Positions 52,956 to 61,630 of a stretch of 64,000 bases of DNA are shown piece after piece. Source of the stretch: CAVROP01 sp050012175 (GTDB lineage Bacteria; Acidobacteriota; Terriglobia; UBA7540); the NCBI GenBank assembly GCA_050012175.1, contig JBEKHR010000029.1, positions 4,469 to 68,468 on the forward strand, read 5' to 3'. Position 1 is the first letter of the stretch; each line of letters begins with the position of its first letter. Made by a program: the position numbers and the translations under genes. The notes under the pieces were generated by a model. The model searched no databases and was not told where the DNA came from. It saw only the letters and a program-made list of their open reading frames with translations.

Positions 52956-53651
52956 TCATGGGCGCACCATGCTCATTTGAAAGCTCACCGTCGGCTGGGT
53001 GGAATTGCTGTTCATCTGTACGGACAGGTCCATCAGGGTCACCAGAACCGTCACGCGTCGCGTGCCGGAAAGGCAAATCGCGCTTACGCCGGCCACCGGA
53101 GTGTTGGCTTCGATAATCCAGCGTCGGTGAAACGTGGGGGAAGGCATCGTAGTCGGGTTAGTGACCGTTATGGTTCCGTCCGGAGCGTGGGTGGTGGTGG
53201 TGAAGATCGTGCTGCCACTGCCGGGGCTGCTCACCGTCTCGGAGAAGCAGCCGTAGGTCGGGTTCGGGCAGTCGGTGCTGTTGACCGTGGCCATGCAGAC
53301 GTCGTCATAGTAGCTCACGACGGCCGAGTTTCCTGTCGACGAGCACATGTTGAGAGGCGGCGGACAAGTAGTAGGGTTTCCAATAATGTCCTGGGTCAGA
53401 CTGCCTATAGACGAGCTTGCCGCTGGCACGCAAATCTGCGGATCGTCGACGTCCCACCGGTTCAGGTCCTCCAACTTTTCCGAGGCCAATTCTGCCGCCA
53501 GGTTCATGTACTTCGACTGGTGACTGGTGTTCATGCAGCGCCCGGCCAGGAGGGCAGTCGCTAGCACTCCTATCAGAAGGACGATGAGCGCCACAAGGGT
53601 CTCCAAGAGGGTGAACCCATGGTCCGAAGCAGCTCTAGTTGGACGAAACAT
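52956..53651 (-). CDS. PilV-like minor pilin (type IV prepilin)
   Basis: The 231-residue product starts at ATG 53651 after GGAGTCGGCG. The prepilin site is SDHG followed by FTLLETLVALIVLLIGVLAT, with Glu at mature position 5. The phrase HQSKYMNLAAELASEKLEDL is typical of PilV proteins. The head has many Cys (VPAAS..CPPPLNMCS, MATVNSTDCPNPTYGC). It overlaps the 3' end of the FimT-like gene by 17 bases and the next gene's upstream ATG, so translation is coupled. Confidence 0.88.
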   Translation of the reverse strand: MFRPTRAASDHGFTLLETLVALIVLLIGVLATALLAGRCMNTSHQSKYMNLAAELASEKLEDLNRWDVDDPQICVPAASSSIGSLTQDIIGNPTTCPPPLNMCSSTGNSAVVSYYDDVCMATVNSTDCPNPTYGCFSETVSSPGSGSTIFTTTTHAPDGTITVTNPTTMPSPTFHRRWIIEANTPVAGVSAICLSGTRRVTVLVTLMDLSVQMNSNSTQPTVSFQMSMVRP

Positions 53652-54132
53652 CGCCGACTCCTGTCACGCTAATGGTCTTCGTCAAAAGGCCGTTGCTGAT
53701 CGTAAAACTCAAAGTGCCTGTAGTAGCCGAAACCGTGCCGTTGGCGTTGAATTGAAGCGTGGTGGTCGTGTTGATTGTGACGTCGTGAACACCACTGATC
53801 GGGATAGCGGTGCCTACGTTCGTAAAGCTCGTCGCCGGGGGCGGCTCGCTTGCTACCTGATAGTTGCCATTCGTGCTGAACGTTATATTGTACGGGTAAG
53901 CGTGCATGATGGCCTGGTAGCGGGTGGCCGAAATCGCTCCGGTGGCGGCGGACACGGCCGCGATCAGCCGATAATTGCGCAAGGCATTCACGGTTGTTGG
54001 GACCGCCGTGGCTACCAGCGTGCTCACCACCACAAGAGTGATGACGATCTGGAGCAAACTATAACCGTCGCTCCTTTGGGCTGCGCTTCGTCTGGCACGG
54101 CTTGCCACCGCCCTATTCACGTCATTCACCAC
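53635..54132 (-). CDS. FimT/GspH-like minor pilin with Gln at position 5
   Basis: The product has about 165 residues from GTG 54132, which follows GGAAGG by nine bases; GTG 54156 is an alternative. The leader ends in QRSDG and the mature helix is YSLLQIVITLVVVSTLVATA. FimT/GspH pilins normally have Glu at mature position 5; here it is Gln. The rest is a beta-rich head with HAYPYNITFSTNGNYQVAS, typical of GspH/FimT. It is the first gene of the minor-pilin operon. Confidence 0.82.
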   Translation of the reverse strand: MVNDVNRAVASRARRSAAQRSDGYSLLQIVITLVVVSTLVATAVPTTVNALRNYRLIAAVSAATGAISATRYQAIMHAYPYNITFSTNGNYQVASEPPPATSFTNVGTAIPISGVHDVTINTTTTLQFNANGTVSATTGTLSFTISNGLLTKTISVTGVGDVSSN

Positions 54133-54156
54133 AATGGGCCGCCTTCCCTGCTTCAC

Positions 54157-54498
54157 ATTACTGTGCTCATTATTAATCTATTTGCAAACCATCCTCCCGC
54201 ATCGCGCCTGAGCGGCAGATGACACCGCCCCCGAAACACTCTTTCCGCTACAATGGTGGTGGTGTCAGTGCCTGGGGGGACAGCCTTCGTGTAGTTGTTG
54301 ATAGCAGTCCGAATGCGCTCTCCCGCAACGCCACGTGACTGCCGGCGTGTCACCAAGTGCTCTGCACGTGGTGTCACCTCCCCGCTAGTTTCCATCCAGT
54401 GCTGTCTGTTGCCAACAGTACGGGGGTACTAGGGACGTATTCTCCTCTGGTCCTGGCCCATTACCATCGCTTCTGGTTGCCGCAAAGTGCAGCTTGAG
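54157..54498. other. Upstream region of the pilin operon
   Basis: No gene is convincing; an 80-codon minus-strand frame ending at 54153 touches the pilin start but has no ribosome-binding site or family likeness. CACGTGACTGCCGG...GTGTCACCAAGTG words near 54345-54378 pair weakly. The pilin promoter should lie here. Confidence 0.4.
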
Positions 54499-54746
54499 CC
54501 CGAATTCGAAAGTTGGGAGCCGCCGGTCGAGCCGAATCAATTGATTCGAGGCCCGTTTGACGGAGATACCGGAGGAACAAAATGGTGCGGGGTCGGGCGT
54601 AGGGGCACAGCGCGCTGTGCCCCTACAAGAGGCCCGTTTGACGGAGATACCGGAGGAACAAAATGGTGCGGGGTCGGGCGTAGGGGCACAGCGCGCTGTG
54701 CCCCTACAAGATGTACGTCGCACCCACGCTAACTTCCGAATTCGGG
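54499..54746. repeat. MITE-like element with CCGAATTC ends (family C, long copy)
   Basis: The same ends as at 39273-39438 (CCCGAATTCGAAAGTT and AACTTCCGAATTCGGG). An 81-bp unit is present twice in tandem, at 54548-54628 and 54629-54709, each with the palindrome GTAGGGGCACAGCG/CGCTGTGCCCCTAC. The two units are identical as far as I can see, so the duplication is recent. Confidence 0.85.
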
Positions 54747-54962
54747 TTGAGTGGTTGCGCTAAGGATGACGGTTGCCTTCGCAATCAGAAAGCGGAAATC
54801 GGAAACTGGAAATTAGAAACTGGCAGCTAACGCAATGGAGTTTTAGCGGGTTGTCCCCAACGAGGGCGGAGAATCCCGCGCTTCGCCCCGGTCGAGCGTC
54901 GTGTGGCCCTACATGCACAGGGGCCGGGGGCTGCGGCAGTAGGGGCGGTTCGCGAACCGCCC

Positions 54963-56402
54963 CTACTTCAGTACCACATTGCCCAGGTATCCGCAGTTCT
55001 CGCCGTCAATATCTTTCACGAAGACGCTCACACGGAAGGTGCCTGCGGGCGCCGGGATGGACTTATCGAGTCGGACAACCTCTCGGGGATCGACGGTCTG
55101 CAAGGTCGCCTGACCCAGTTCCTCTCCCATTACATTGTAGAAGTTAGCGACCAGAGTTCCTGGGGTGAAGACGCCGAAGACGCCCTTCAGACTAACCTGC
55201 CCACCTTCCAGGTTACCGGCAAGCGGCTCGTTGATGGCGCCTGCCCATACGGCGTTCAGCACGGGGTTCGGGACACTGGTGGGTGACCAATAGACCGGGA
55301 ACGAGTATTCCTCGCCGGGGTTAAGTGTCGCATAGGGGCTTAGCACCTCGGTTTCGAGGATGTAGGGATTTTGCTTCGGGTCGTCAGGAAGAGTCTGGTC
55401 CCAAGGGCCGCGGGAAATTATACCGGGGCCGTTATTCCAGGTTTCCACGGCGGCGCCGTCGGGATATTCCTTTTCGGGGAAACAAGTGAAGTTCTCGACG
55501 AAGCCGATGTTTTTCTGTCCGTTGACCACCGCGTACCAGCCTCGGTCCGTGTCGGCTGCGGCCTTCCCGACGCGGTAGAGATAATGGGCGCGCAGCATGT
55601 GGCCCCCGTGCAGGAGCTCGTAGCTTGGGTGTCGAGCGTCACCATACGGGTTGTAGTAGCCCCGGGGATACTTGCTGTGGGGATTGAGCGGGAGATACAT
55701 GAACAGGTCGGGGTTTGGTTTCGAAGGGTCGTGGGCGTCCGCAGCATCGTTCTGAATTAAGTGCCAGATCCCCCAACGAATCTGCCGGCGGCTGATGTTG
55801 CGCATCACCTGGTCGACCTTAAGGCGCGTGGTCCCGGCATAAACGTGATACGTCCGCACAAATTGCACACCGGTGCGCGGGTCCGCAGGACTGGTCACGC
55901 GGACGGCGACCTCGGCGGGCGTCTCCGTGACCAACTCGGCCGTATACTTGCTGCCGTCCAGTATGTAGTAGGGAATGCTGGGCCATTGATCCTCGCTCAT
56001 CCAACCTTCCGGTCCGGGCCAGACTTTGTCACCGCCGTAGTTCGCCCAGCCGGCCTTGAGGTTGTTCTGTTCAGGCGGCAGGACTTTCCCGGCCAAGTCT
56101 TTATTCACAAAGAAGAACCCCTTCTCGCCAAGCTGCAACTGGATGGCGCGGCCCCCGATGTCCGGAGCGACATAAAGGGTGACGATGCCATTGGTCAGGC
56201 GATAGGCGTTCCAGCCGTTGAATTGAGTCTTTTCAAGGCTTGCGGAAAAGGAATTATTCTGAGTTGCCATGGCAAACCTCGCTGAAAATAAGGTTGTCGG
56301 ATTTGTTGTTAAATAATTGTGCCGCGATCCGGTTGCTACGCCAATTGATGCCAGCAAAGTGCCGAGGGCGCAGCCAATCAGCATCCTCTGAACTCGTCCC
56401 AT
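54963..56402 (-). CDS. DUF4380-like (aldose-mutarotase-fold) protein
   Basis: The frame encodes up to 479 residues. From 56402 a signal-like helix (MLIGCALGTLLASIGVATG) is present; from ATG 56270, which has a better ribosome-binding site (GCGAGG at seven bases), a 435-residue protein without it is made. The beta-sandwich phrases NGWNAYRLTNGIVTLYVAPD, IGGRAIQLQLGEKGFFFVN, NYGGDKVWPGPEGW and WGIWHLIQND match DUF4380 proteins related to galactose-mutarotase folds. The role is unknown, perhaps carbohydrate binding, as the nearby genes are for sugar use. Confidence 0.72.
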   Translation of the reverse strand: MGRVQRMLIGCALGTLLASIGVATGSRHNYLTTNPTTLFSARFAMATQNNSFSASLEKTQFNGWNAYRLTNGIVTLYVAPDIGGRAIQLQLGEKGFFFVNKDLAGKVLPPEQNNLKAGWANYGGDKVWPGPEGWMSEDQWPSIPYYILDGSKYTAELVTETPAEVAVRVTSPADPRTGVQFVRTYHVYAGTTRLKVDQVMRNISRRQIRWGIWHLIQNDAADAHDPSKPNPDLFMYLPLNPHSKYPRGYYNPYGDARHPSYELLHGGHMLRAHYLYRVGKAAADTDRGWYAVVNGQKNIGFVENFTCFPEKEYPDGAAVETWNNGPGIISRGPWDQTLPDDPKQNPYILETEVLSPYATLNPGEEYSFPVYWSPTSVPNPVLNAVWAGAINEPLAGNLEGGQVSLKGVFGVFTPGTLVANFYNVMGEELGQATLQTVDPREVVRLDKSIPAPAGTFRVSVFVKDIDGENCGYLGNVVLK

Positions 56403-56418
56403 GACCTTCTACCCCCCT

Positions 56419-56584
56419 TTGTCATTCCGATCCCGCAGTCGCGGGAGAGGAATCTCGCTCTGTTCTTTCTTCCTCCTGTCCCCAGGTCACCTTGAGCGCC
56501 GGTCCGCAGGCAGAGCGAGATTCCTCCCCTTCGCTCCGCTCTGGGTCGGAATGACAACGTTCACGAAGGTCTTTCAGCATCCTG
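56419..56584. repeat. Truncated family-A repeat element
   Basis: The right end (GGAATGACAACGTTCAC, then TTTCAGCATCCTG) matches the right end of the element at 2890-3060, but the matching left end is missing. Inside, GAGGAATCTCGCTCTG faces CAGAGCGAGATTCCTC as an inverted pair. Confidence 0.65.
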
Positions 56585-56606
56585 CTGCGCCGAACGCGGT
56601 TCGGCC

Positions 56607-58136
56607 CTACGCCAAATTCGCCAGCGTGTGCGCCAAATCCCGGACGGCGGGATAAAGGTCGCGATACACCTGGTAATAGCGGTCATAAGCTTTGACGTTT
56701 TCCGCCAGGGGCGTCATGCTCTCTTTCACCTGTATGGCTTCTGCCGCTGCTTCCGAAACGCTCGAATAGGTCTTTGCCGCGACGCCGGCGAGCAAGGCAG
56801 CGCCGAAGGCAGAGCCTTCCGAGGTTCGGAGGGTCACGAGTTCGGTGCCAAATATATCCGCCTGGATTTCTCGCCAAGTGAAGTTGCGCGAGCCGCCGCC
56901 CGAGGAGCGAATCTGCTCGACCGGAATTTTCAGCTCTCTGAATATCTCGATCGAGTCGCGCAGGCTGAACGCCACCCCTTCCAGGATGGAGCGGATGAGG
57001 TGTGCTCGCGTGTGAACAGCGGTCAGACCGAACCACATGCCGCGCGCCTGGGCGTCGAGGTGAGGCGTCCGCTCGCCCATCAGGTAGGGCAGCCACAAGA
57101 CGCCGCCACTTCCAGGGGGAATTTCCCGGGCCTCGTTGATAATGAGGTCGTAAGCATCGGCGTCCGTGTGGCGGGCGTACCAGCTCTCCGAAGCTGCAAA
57201 GTTGTCGCGGAACCAGCGCAGGGAGAGTCCGGCGCCCTGAGTGACCCCCATCACGTGCCATTTGCCGGGAACGGCGTGGCAGAACGTATGGATGCGACCA
57301 CGGGGGTCGAGCTTGGGCGCCTCGGTGTAGGCAAAGATCACACCCGAGGTGCCCAGCGTGGCGGAGGTCAGCCCGGGCTCGACGATCCCATTGCCCACGG
57401 CGCTTGCGGCTTGGTCGCCTGCACCGCCCACCACCGGCGTCCCGGCGCTCAAGCCGGTGAGTACGGCGGCCTCGGGTGTGATCTGTCCCGTGATTTCGAC
57501 AGACTCGTAGGCGCGCGGCAGGAGCTTGGCGTCCAAATCAAGCGCCGACAACATCTCGCGCGACCACCGGCGGTTGGTCACATCAAAAAGCAAAGTGCCC
57601 GAGGCGTCCGAGACGTCGGTGGCAAATTCACCCGTAAGACGGAAACGCACAAAATCCTTGGGCAGGAGGAAGTGAGCGGCGCGCTCGAAAATCTTCGGCT
57701 CCTCATCGCGGATCCAAAGCAGCTTGGGCGCGCTGAAGCCTGTGAGGGCGGGATTGGAGACCAGCTTGATCAATCGCTCCGCCCCGACCGTTGCGGTGAT
57801 CCAGTCGCATTGGGCTTGGCTGCGTTGGTCGCACCAGATCAAGGAGGGCCGCAGGACCGCCGGCGTGCTGTCCATCAGAACCACGCCATGCATTTGGCCG
57901 GAAAACCCCACGGCGTCAATGTCGCCGCCCTTGAGCTGGGCTTGCTCGAGGGCCCCACGGATGGCCACCAGAGTCGCGCGCCACCAGTCCTCAGGCTCCT
58001 GCTCTGCCCAACCGGGCTTGGCCATTTTCATGGGCTGGTGATCGCCCGTGGCAGCTCCCACAATATGACCATCCGGGCGGACGATGATTGCCCGTGTCCC
58101 GGTGGTTCCAACGTCAATTCCCATCATGTAGGCCAT
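56607..58136 (-). CDS. xylB: Xylulokinase
   Basis: This FGGY-family kinase phosphorylates D-xylulose for the pentose phosphate pathway. The 509-residue protein has the ATP-site start GIDVGTTGTRA at 6-16, the xylulokinase-type substrate motif SGQMHGVVL at 79-87 and LIWCDQRS, the catalytic Asp in GGAGDQAASAVG, and the C-terminal phosphate-binding SSGGGSRNFTWREIQADI. Specificity for another pentulose cannot be excluded. It is followed by an oxidoreductase and an isomerase in the same direction. No xylA is in the window. Confidence 0.92.
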   Translation of the reverse strand: MAYMMGIDVGTTGTRAIIVRPDGHIVGAATGDHQPMKMAKPGWAEQEPEDWWRATLVAIRGALEQAQLKGGDIDAVGFSGQMHGVVLMDSTPAVLRPSLIWCDQRSQAQCDWITATVGAERLIKLVSNPALTGFSAPKLLWIRDEEPKIFERAAHFLLPKDFVRFRLTGEFATDVSDASGTLLFDVTNRRWSREMLSALDLDAKLLPRAYESVEITGQITPEAAVLTGLSAGTPVVGGAGDQAASAVGNGIVEPGLTSATLGTSGVIFAYTEAPKLDPRGRIHTFCHAVPGKWHVMGVTQGAGLSLRWFRDNFAASESWYARHTDADAYDLIINEAREIPPGSGGVLWLPYLMGERTPHLDAQARGMWFGLTAVHTRAHLIRSILEGVAFSLRDSIEIFRELKIPVEQIRSSGGGSRNFTWREIQADIFGTELVTLRTSEGSAFGAALLAGVAAKTYSSVSEAAAEAIQVKESMTPLAENVKAYDRYYQVYRDLYPAVRDLAHTLANLA

Positions 58137-58166
58137 AGCATTGAGTCCTGTAAGAGTATTTTCAAG

Positions 58167-58294
58167 AGCAGGATTCAGGATTCAGGGGAAAGAAATGTGC
58201 CGGAGGGTGAGTGCTAAGGGTTTGCTCCTCCCTAGATTCCAGCCCCTGTTAATCCCTGGCTCCTGAATCCCGAATCCTGAATCCTGAATCCTAG
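58167..58294. repeat. GGATTCAGG-type repeat cluster
   Basis: AGGATTCAGGATTCAGGGG lies at 58171-58189 and the complement CTGAATCCTGAATCC at 58269-58287, so the gap between the two genes can fold. It belongs to the same family as 28670-28893. Confidence 0.5.
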
Positions 58295-59451
58295 ATCTTC
58301 ACTTTCTCCCACCGCCCTGACTTTGCCGAGCGCTCCACAGCGTCCAGGACGGCTTGAACCTTCACGCCTTCGCCAAACCCGGGCTGGGCAGGCTGGCCCT
58401 TCTCCAATCCCGTCAGGAAGTCGTGGAGGGCATGGACGAACGTGTGCTCGTAACCAATGATGTGGCCTGGTGGCCACCATGCGCCGACGTAAGGATGGTT
58501 GCCCTCTGTCACCATGATCGTCTTGAAGCCCTGCTGCTCATTGGGCTCCGTGCGATCATAGAATTCCAGCTCGTTCATCCTTTCCATGTTGAAAGCCAGA
58601 CTGCCTTTGCTGCCGTAGATTTGGAAGGTGTTGTAATTCCTCCGGCCCCCGGCGAAGCGTGACGACTCAAAGACTCCCACGGCGCGGTTCTTGAAGCGGG
58701 CGAGAAAGTTCGAGTCATCATCCACTGTGACCTTGCCTTTCTTCCCTTCTGCTCCTTTGGCTCCCCAGGCGCCTTCACCGGTGCCGGGCAAAGGCCGCTC
58801 CCTAATGAACGTGGTCATCTGGCCGGCGACTGATTCGATGTAACCATTCAGGAACTGGGCTAGGTCGGCGGCGTGTGCCCCGATGTCTCCCAGGGCGCCG
58901 CTGCCCGCGTATTTTTTTTCCAGGCGCCAGACCAGGGGGAAGTCTGGATCCATGATCCAGTCCTGGAGGTACGCGCCGTGATAATGATAGACCTGCCCCA
59001 GGCGGCCCTCTTCGATGAGCTTCTTGGCGAAGGCTACCGCGGGCACCCGGCGATAATTAAAGTTCACCATGTGGGAGACACCGGCTTTTTCCACCGCGCG
59101 GAGCATCTCCTTGGCCTGAGCCAGATTGTTGGCCAGGGGCTTCTCGCAGATAACGTGCTTGCCAGCCTCGGCGGCGGCTATGGCCATGGGGTGGTGAAGG
59201 TACCCCGGCGTCGAGATATCCACGAGGTCAATATCCTTACGTTCGATTACCCGGCGCCAGTCGCAGTCGGACTCTTCCCAGCCCAACTGCTGCGCCGTGG
59301 CCTCGAGTTCTTCGCTGCAAGCCTTCCCACAGAGCACTTTCATGCGCGGCCGATACTTGCCGGGAAAGAACCTGCTGACCTGCCGGTAAGCGTTTGAATG
59401 GGCCTTGCCCATGAATTGGTGACCGATTAGAGCAACGTTGATTTCTGGCAT
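58291..59451 (-). CDS. Gfo/Idh/MocA family oxidoreductase
   Basis: The 386-residue protein starts at ATG 59451 after GAGGTGAATCC. The N-terminal Rossmann fold begins VALIGHQFMGKAHSNAY, and the catalytic-region motif is HVICEKPLANN with Lys. A C-terminal beta sheet domain follows (GALGDIGAHAADLAQF, LARFKNRAVGVFESSRFA). Members oxidise or reduce sugars and inositols with NAD(P). The substrate is unknown. It lies between xylB and the TIM-barrel isomerase, as in many sugar clusters. Confidence 0.92.
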   Translation of the reverse strand: MPEINVALIGHQFMGKAHSNAYRQVSRFFPGKYRPRMKVLCGKACSEELEATAQQLGWEESDCDWRRVIERKDIDLVDISTPGYLHHPMAIAAAEAGKHVICEKPLANNLAQAKEMLRAVEKAGVSHMVNFNYRRVPAVAFAKKLIEEGRLGQVYHYHGAYLQDWIMDPDFPLVWRLEKKYAGSGALGDIGAHAADLAQFLNGYIESVAGQMTTFIRERPLPGTGEGAWGAKGAEGKKGKVTVDDDSNFLARFKNRAVGVFESSRFAGGRRNYNTFQIYGSKGSLAFNMERMNELEFYDRTEPNEQQGFKTIMVTEGNHPYVGAWWPPGHIIGYEHTFVHALHDFLTGLEKGQPAQPGFGEGVKVQAVLDAVERSAKSGRWEKVKI

Positions 59452-59708
59452 CTTCGGATTCACCTCTTTCCATAAGTGACAAGTGACGAGTGACAAGTGA
59501 CCAGCGGGAACTACAGGAGTCAGAGGAGAAGGGGCTGGGGACTAGGGGCTGGGGAAGCACGGAAGGCAACTGGCAGTCAGCAGCCGCCCAAAAGAAACCG
59601 CGATCTGGTGTTGGTGATTTGCCCTTCACTGCTCCCTAGCACGCACTCCCTGCTCTTCTGCCTACCTCCTACTGACCCCTGACTCCTGAATCCTGAATCC
59701 TGCTCTTC

Positions 59709-60668
59709 TCACGCCCACCACATCTCCTTGAGTTTTTCTTTGATAATGACTTGGTTCAAGAAATTGGCCGCTTTGGTCAGACCCTCGTCCACAGACATCA
59801 GGCTGTCTTCGTGTTCGATGGACAGCACATCGTCGTAACCCACCATCTGGAGCGTGGAGACAAAGTCCGCCCAGAAATCCAAGTCGTGACCGTAACCGAC
59901 GGTGCGGAAGATAAACGAGCGGTTTTTCTCGTCGCTATAGGGTTTGGTGTCGAGCACGCCATTCACCATGATGTTGACATTGTAAAGGCGCGTGTCCTTG
60001 GCGTGGATGTGAAATACTGCTTCGCCCAGCTTGCGCACCGCAGCACAGGGGTCAATACCTTGCCAGAACATGTGGCTGGGATCGAAGTTGCAACCGATGG
60101 CAGGTCCGGCGGCTTCCCTAAGGCGGAGCATGGTTTCCGGGTTGTAAACCACGAATCCCGGATGCATTTCGATGCCGATCCGTACCCCGTGGTCCTGCGC
60201 AAACTTGGCGCGCTTCGTCCAGAAGGGGATAACTTTTTTCTCCCACTGCCATTTCAAGATTTCCAGGAAATCCGGCGGCCAGGGCGTGGTGGACCAATTC
60301 GGGTATTGAGCATTATCCGAATCGCCAGGACAACCGGAAAAATCGATCACCCGCGTAACGCCCAGTTTTTCCGCCATCAAAATCGTCTTGCGGTTGATTT
60401 CGGCGTGCGCCTCCGCAATCTTCTTGTTGGGATGAAGCGGGTTGCCATGGCAACTCAAGGCGCTGATGCTGATGCCCTGGTCCTCGAGCTTTTGCTTGAA
60501 CTCTTTAATCTTGGAGGGTTGGCTCATCCAGTCCAGCTTCAGATGCGGGTCGCCAGGGTAGTTCCCGGTTCCCAACTCGACGGTGCGGATGCCGAGAGGC
60601 TTTATCTTTTCGATGACCTCGTCCAAACTGAGCCTAGCCAGGAGCGCCGTAAAGAGTCCGACCTTCAT
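59709..60668 (-). CDS. Sugar phosphate isomerase/epimerase (TIM barrel)
   Basis: The 319-residue protein has the AP endonuclease 2/xylose isomerase-like fold. Metal-binding residues are suggested by IGIEMHPGFVVYNPETML, CNFDPSHMFWQGIDP, VFHIHAKDTRLY and LSIEHEDSLM. Such proteins isomerise sugars or act as inosose dehydratases. It is first in the direction of transcription, upstream of the oxidoreductase and xylB, with gaps of about 260 and 150 bases filled by repeats, so an operon is possible but not certain. Confidence 0.9.
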   Translation of the reverse strand: MKVGLFTALLARLSLDEVIEKIKPLGIRTVELGTGNYPGDPHLKLDWMSQPSKIKEFKQKLEDQGISISALSCHGNPLHPNKKIAEAHAEINRKTILMAEKLGVTRVIDFSGCPGDSDNAQYPNWSTTPWPPDFLEILKWQWEKKVIPFWTKRAKFAQDHGVRIGIEMHPGFVVYNPETMLRLREAAGPAIGCNFDPSHMFWQGIDPCAAVRKLGEAVFHIHAKDTRLYNVNIMVNGVLDTKPYSDEKNRSFIFRTVGYGHDLDFWADFVSTLQMVGYDDVLSIEHEDSLMSVDEGLTKAANFLNQVIIKEKLKEMWWA

Positions 60669-60893
60669 ATCAGGTCTCCTTTTCTTGAATGTTAGCGTGG
60701 GCGCCGCCGGTCAGGCATGTTGCCAGTACTGACGTCGCCCCTCATCCTGCCAAGATGCGCAGTAGACACCAAGAATGAGAAGGCTAAATCTATAGTCCGA
60801 TAGCCCCCGCGTCAACTGGAAAATGGACGCCAATAACCTGCCCACACCGCCTCATTCCCGGCAGCAGGAGATGACTCTCCTTGACTCCGAGGT

Positions 60894-61310
60894 TCATCTC
60901 AGGTGTTTCCCCGTTGTGGTGACGGTCAGTTGGCCATGTTTAACTCCCCGCAGGCTCAGGATGCGATCGGCCAGGCTCTTGACCTCCCCACTTCGGCCTC
61001 TCAAGATGACCACTTCGAGGCAATGGTGGTGGTCCAAATGCACATGCGTAGCCGCCAGAACCTTGCTTGCGGCCTTATGCTGGGCCTCAATCAGCTTGGC
61101 GGAGAGATTCGGCTGGTGGTGGTCGTAAACCATGGTCAGCGTTCCCACGATCACCTTGTTTTCATCGGCCGCCTCTTCCACCAGATGCTCGCGAATAAGG
61201 TCCCGTATGGCCTCCGACCGGTTTTGATATCCCTTGCGGTTAATGGCCGTGTCGAACCTCTCGAGAAGCTCCCTTTCCAGGGAGAGTCCGGTCCGAACCA
61301 GATCACCCAT
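60894..61310 (-). CDS. nikR: Nickel-responsive regulator NikR
   Basis: The 138-residue protein has an N-terminal ribbon-helix-helix (TGLSLERELLERFDTAIN, then RSEAIRDLIREHLV) and a C-terminal ACT-like nickel domain. The nickel ligands are all present with correct spacing: H78, H89, H91 and C97 in ATHVHLDHHHCLEVV. In E. coli the positions are 76, 87, 89 and 95. With nickel bound it represses the nikABCDE transporter in E. coli. No nickel transporter, hydrogenase or urease is in this window. Confidence 0.95.
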   Translation of the reverse strand: MGDLVRTGLSLERELLERFDTAINRKGYQNRSEAIRDLIREHLVEEAADENKVIVGTLTMVYDHHQPNLSAKLIEAQHKAASKVLAATHVHLDHHHCLEVVILRGRSGEVKSLADRILSLRGVKHGQLTVTTTGKHLR

Positions 61311-61630
61311 TGCTTACCCCCTCGATGATGTGCCCGACGCACGCGCGTGCCGCTCCGAGAAGAGCAAAAGCATTTCACGCCAACGCGCAAAGAAAACAAG
61401 GCAGTACTTCTTTGCGAGTCTTTGCGCGCGCGCACGGCGGGTCAAAAGAGACCCACGCGTGGCGGGTCAAAAGGGACCTTGGTCCCGCTTTGCAGGATGA
61501 GATCGTTCATTCTTTCACAGCTCCGGACGCCTCAGGCCGAACGCCGCTCGGCCCTACAATGACATGCCAAGGGGTTTTCGGCAAGCTGCGAAGCATTCGC
61601 CGCCGGGAGGGGGCAGTACGCGAGATGCCC
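61311..61630. other. Gene-free stretch before nikR
   Basis: Direct repeats GGCGGGTCAAAAG occur at 61436-61448 and 61463-61475. I could not find the two half-sites GTATGA and TCATAC of a classical NikR operator. No gene is seen. Confidence 0.4.

Noticed and set aside
54153..54395. An 80-codon minus-strand frame touching the FimT-like start
   Set aside because: The stop overlaps the possible GTG start, but it lacks a ribosome-binding site and any recognisable domain.
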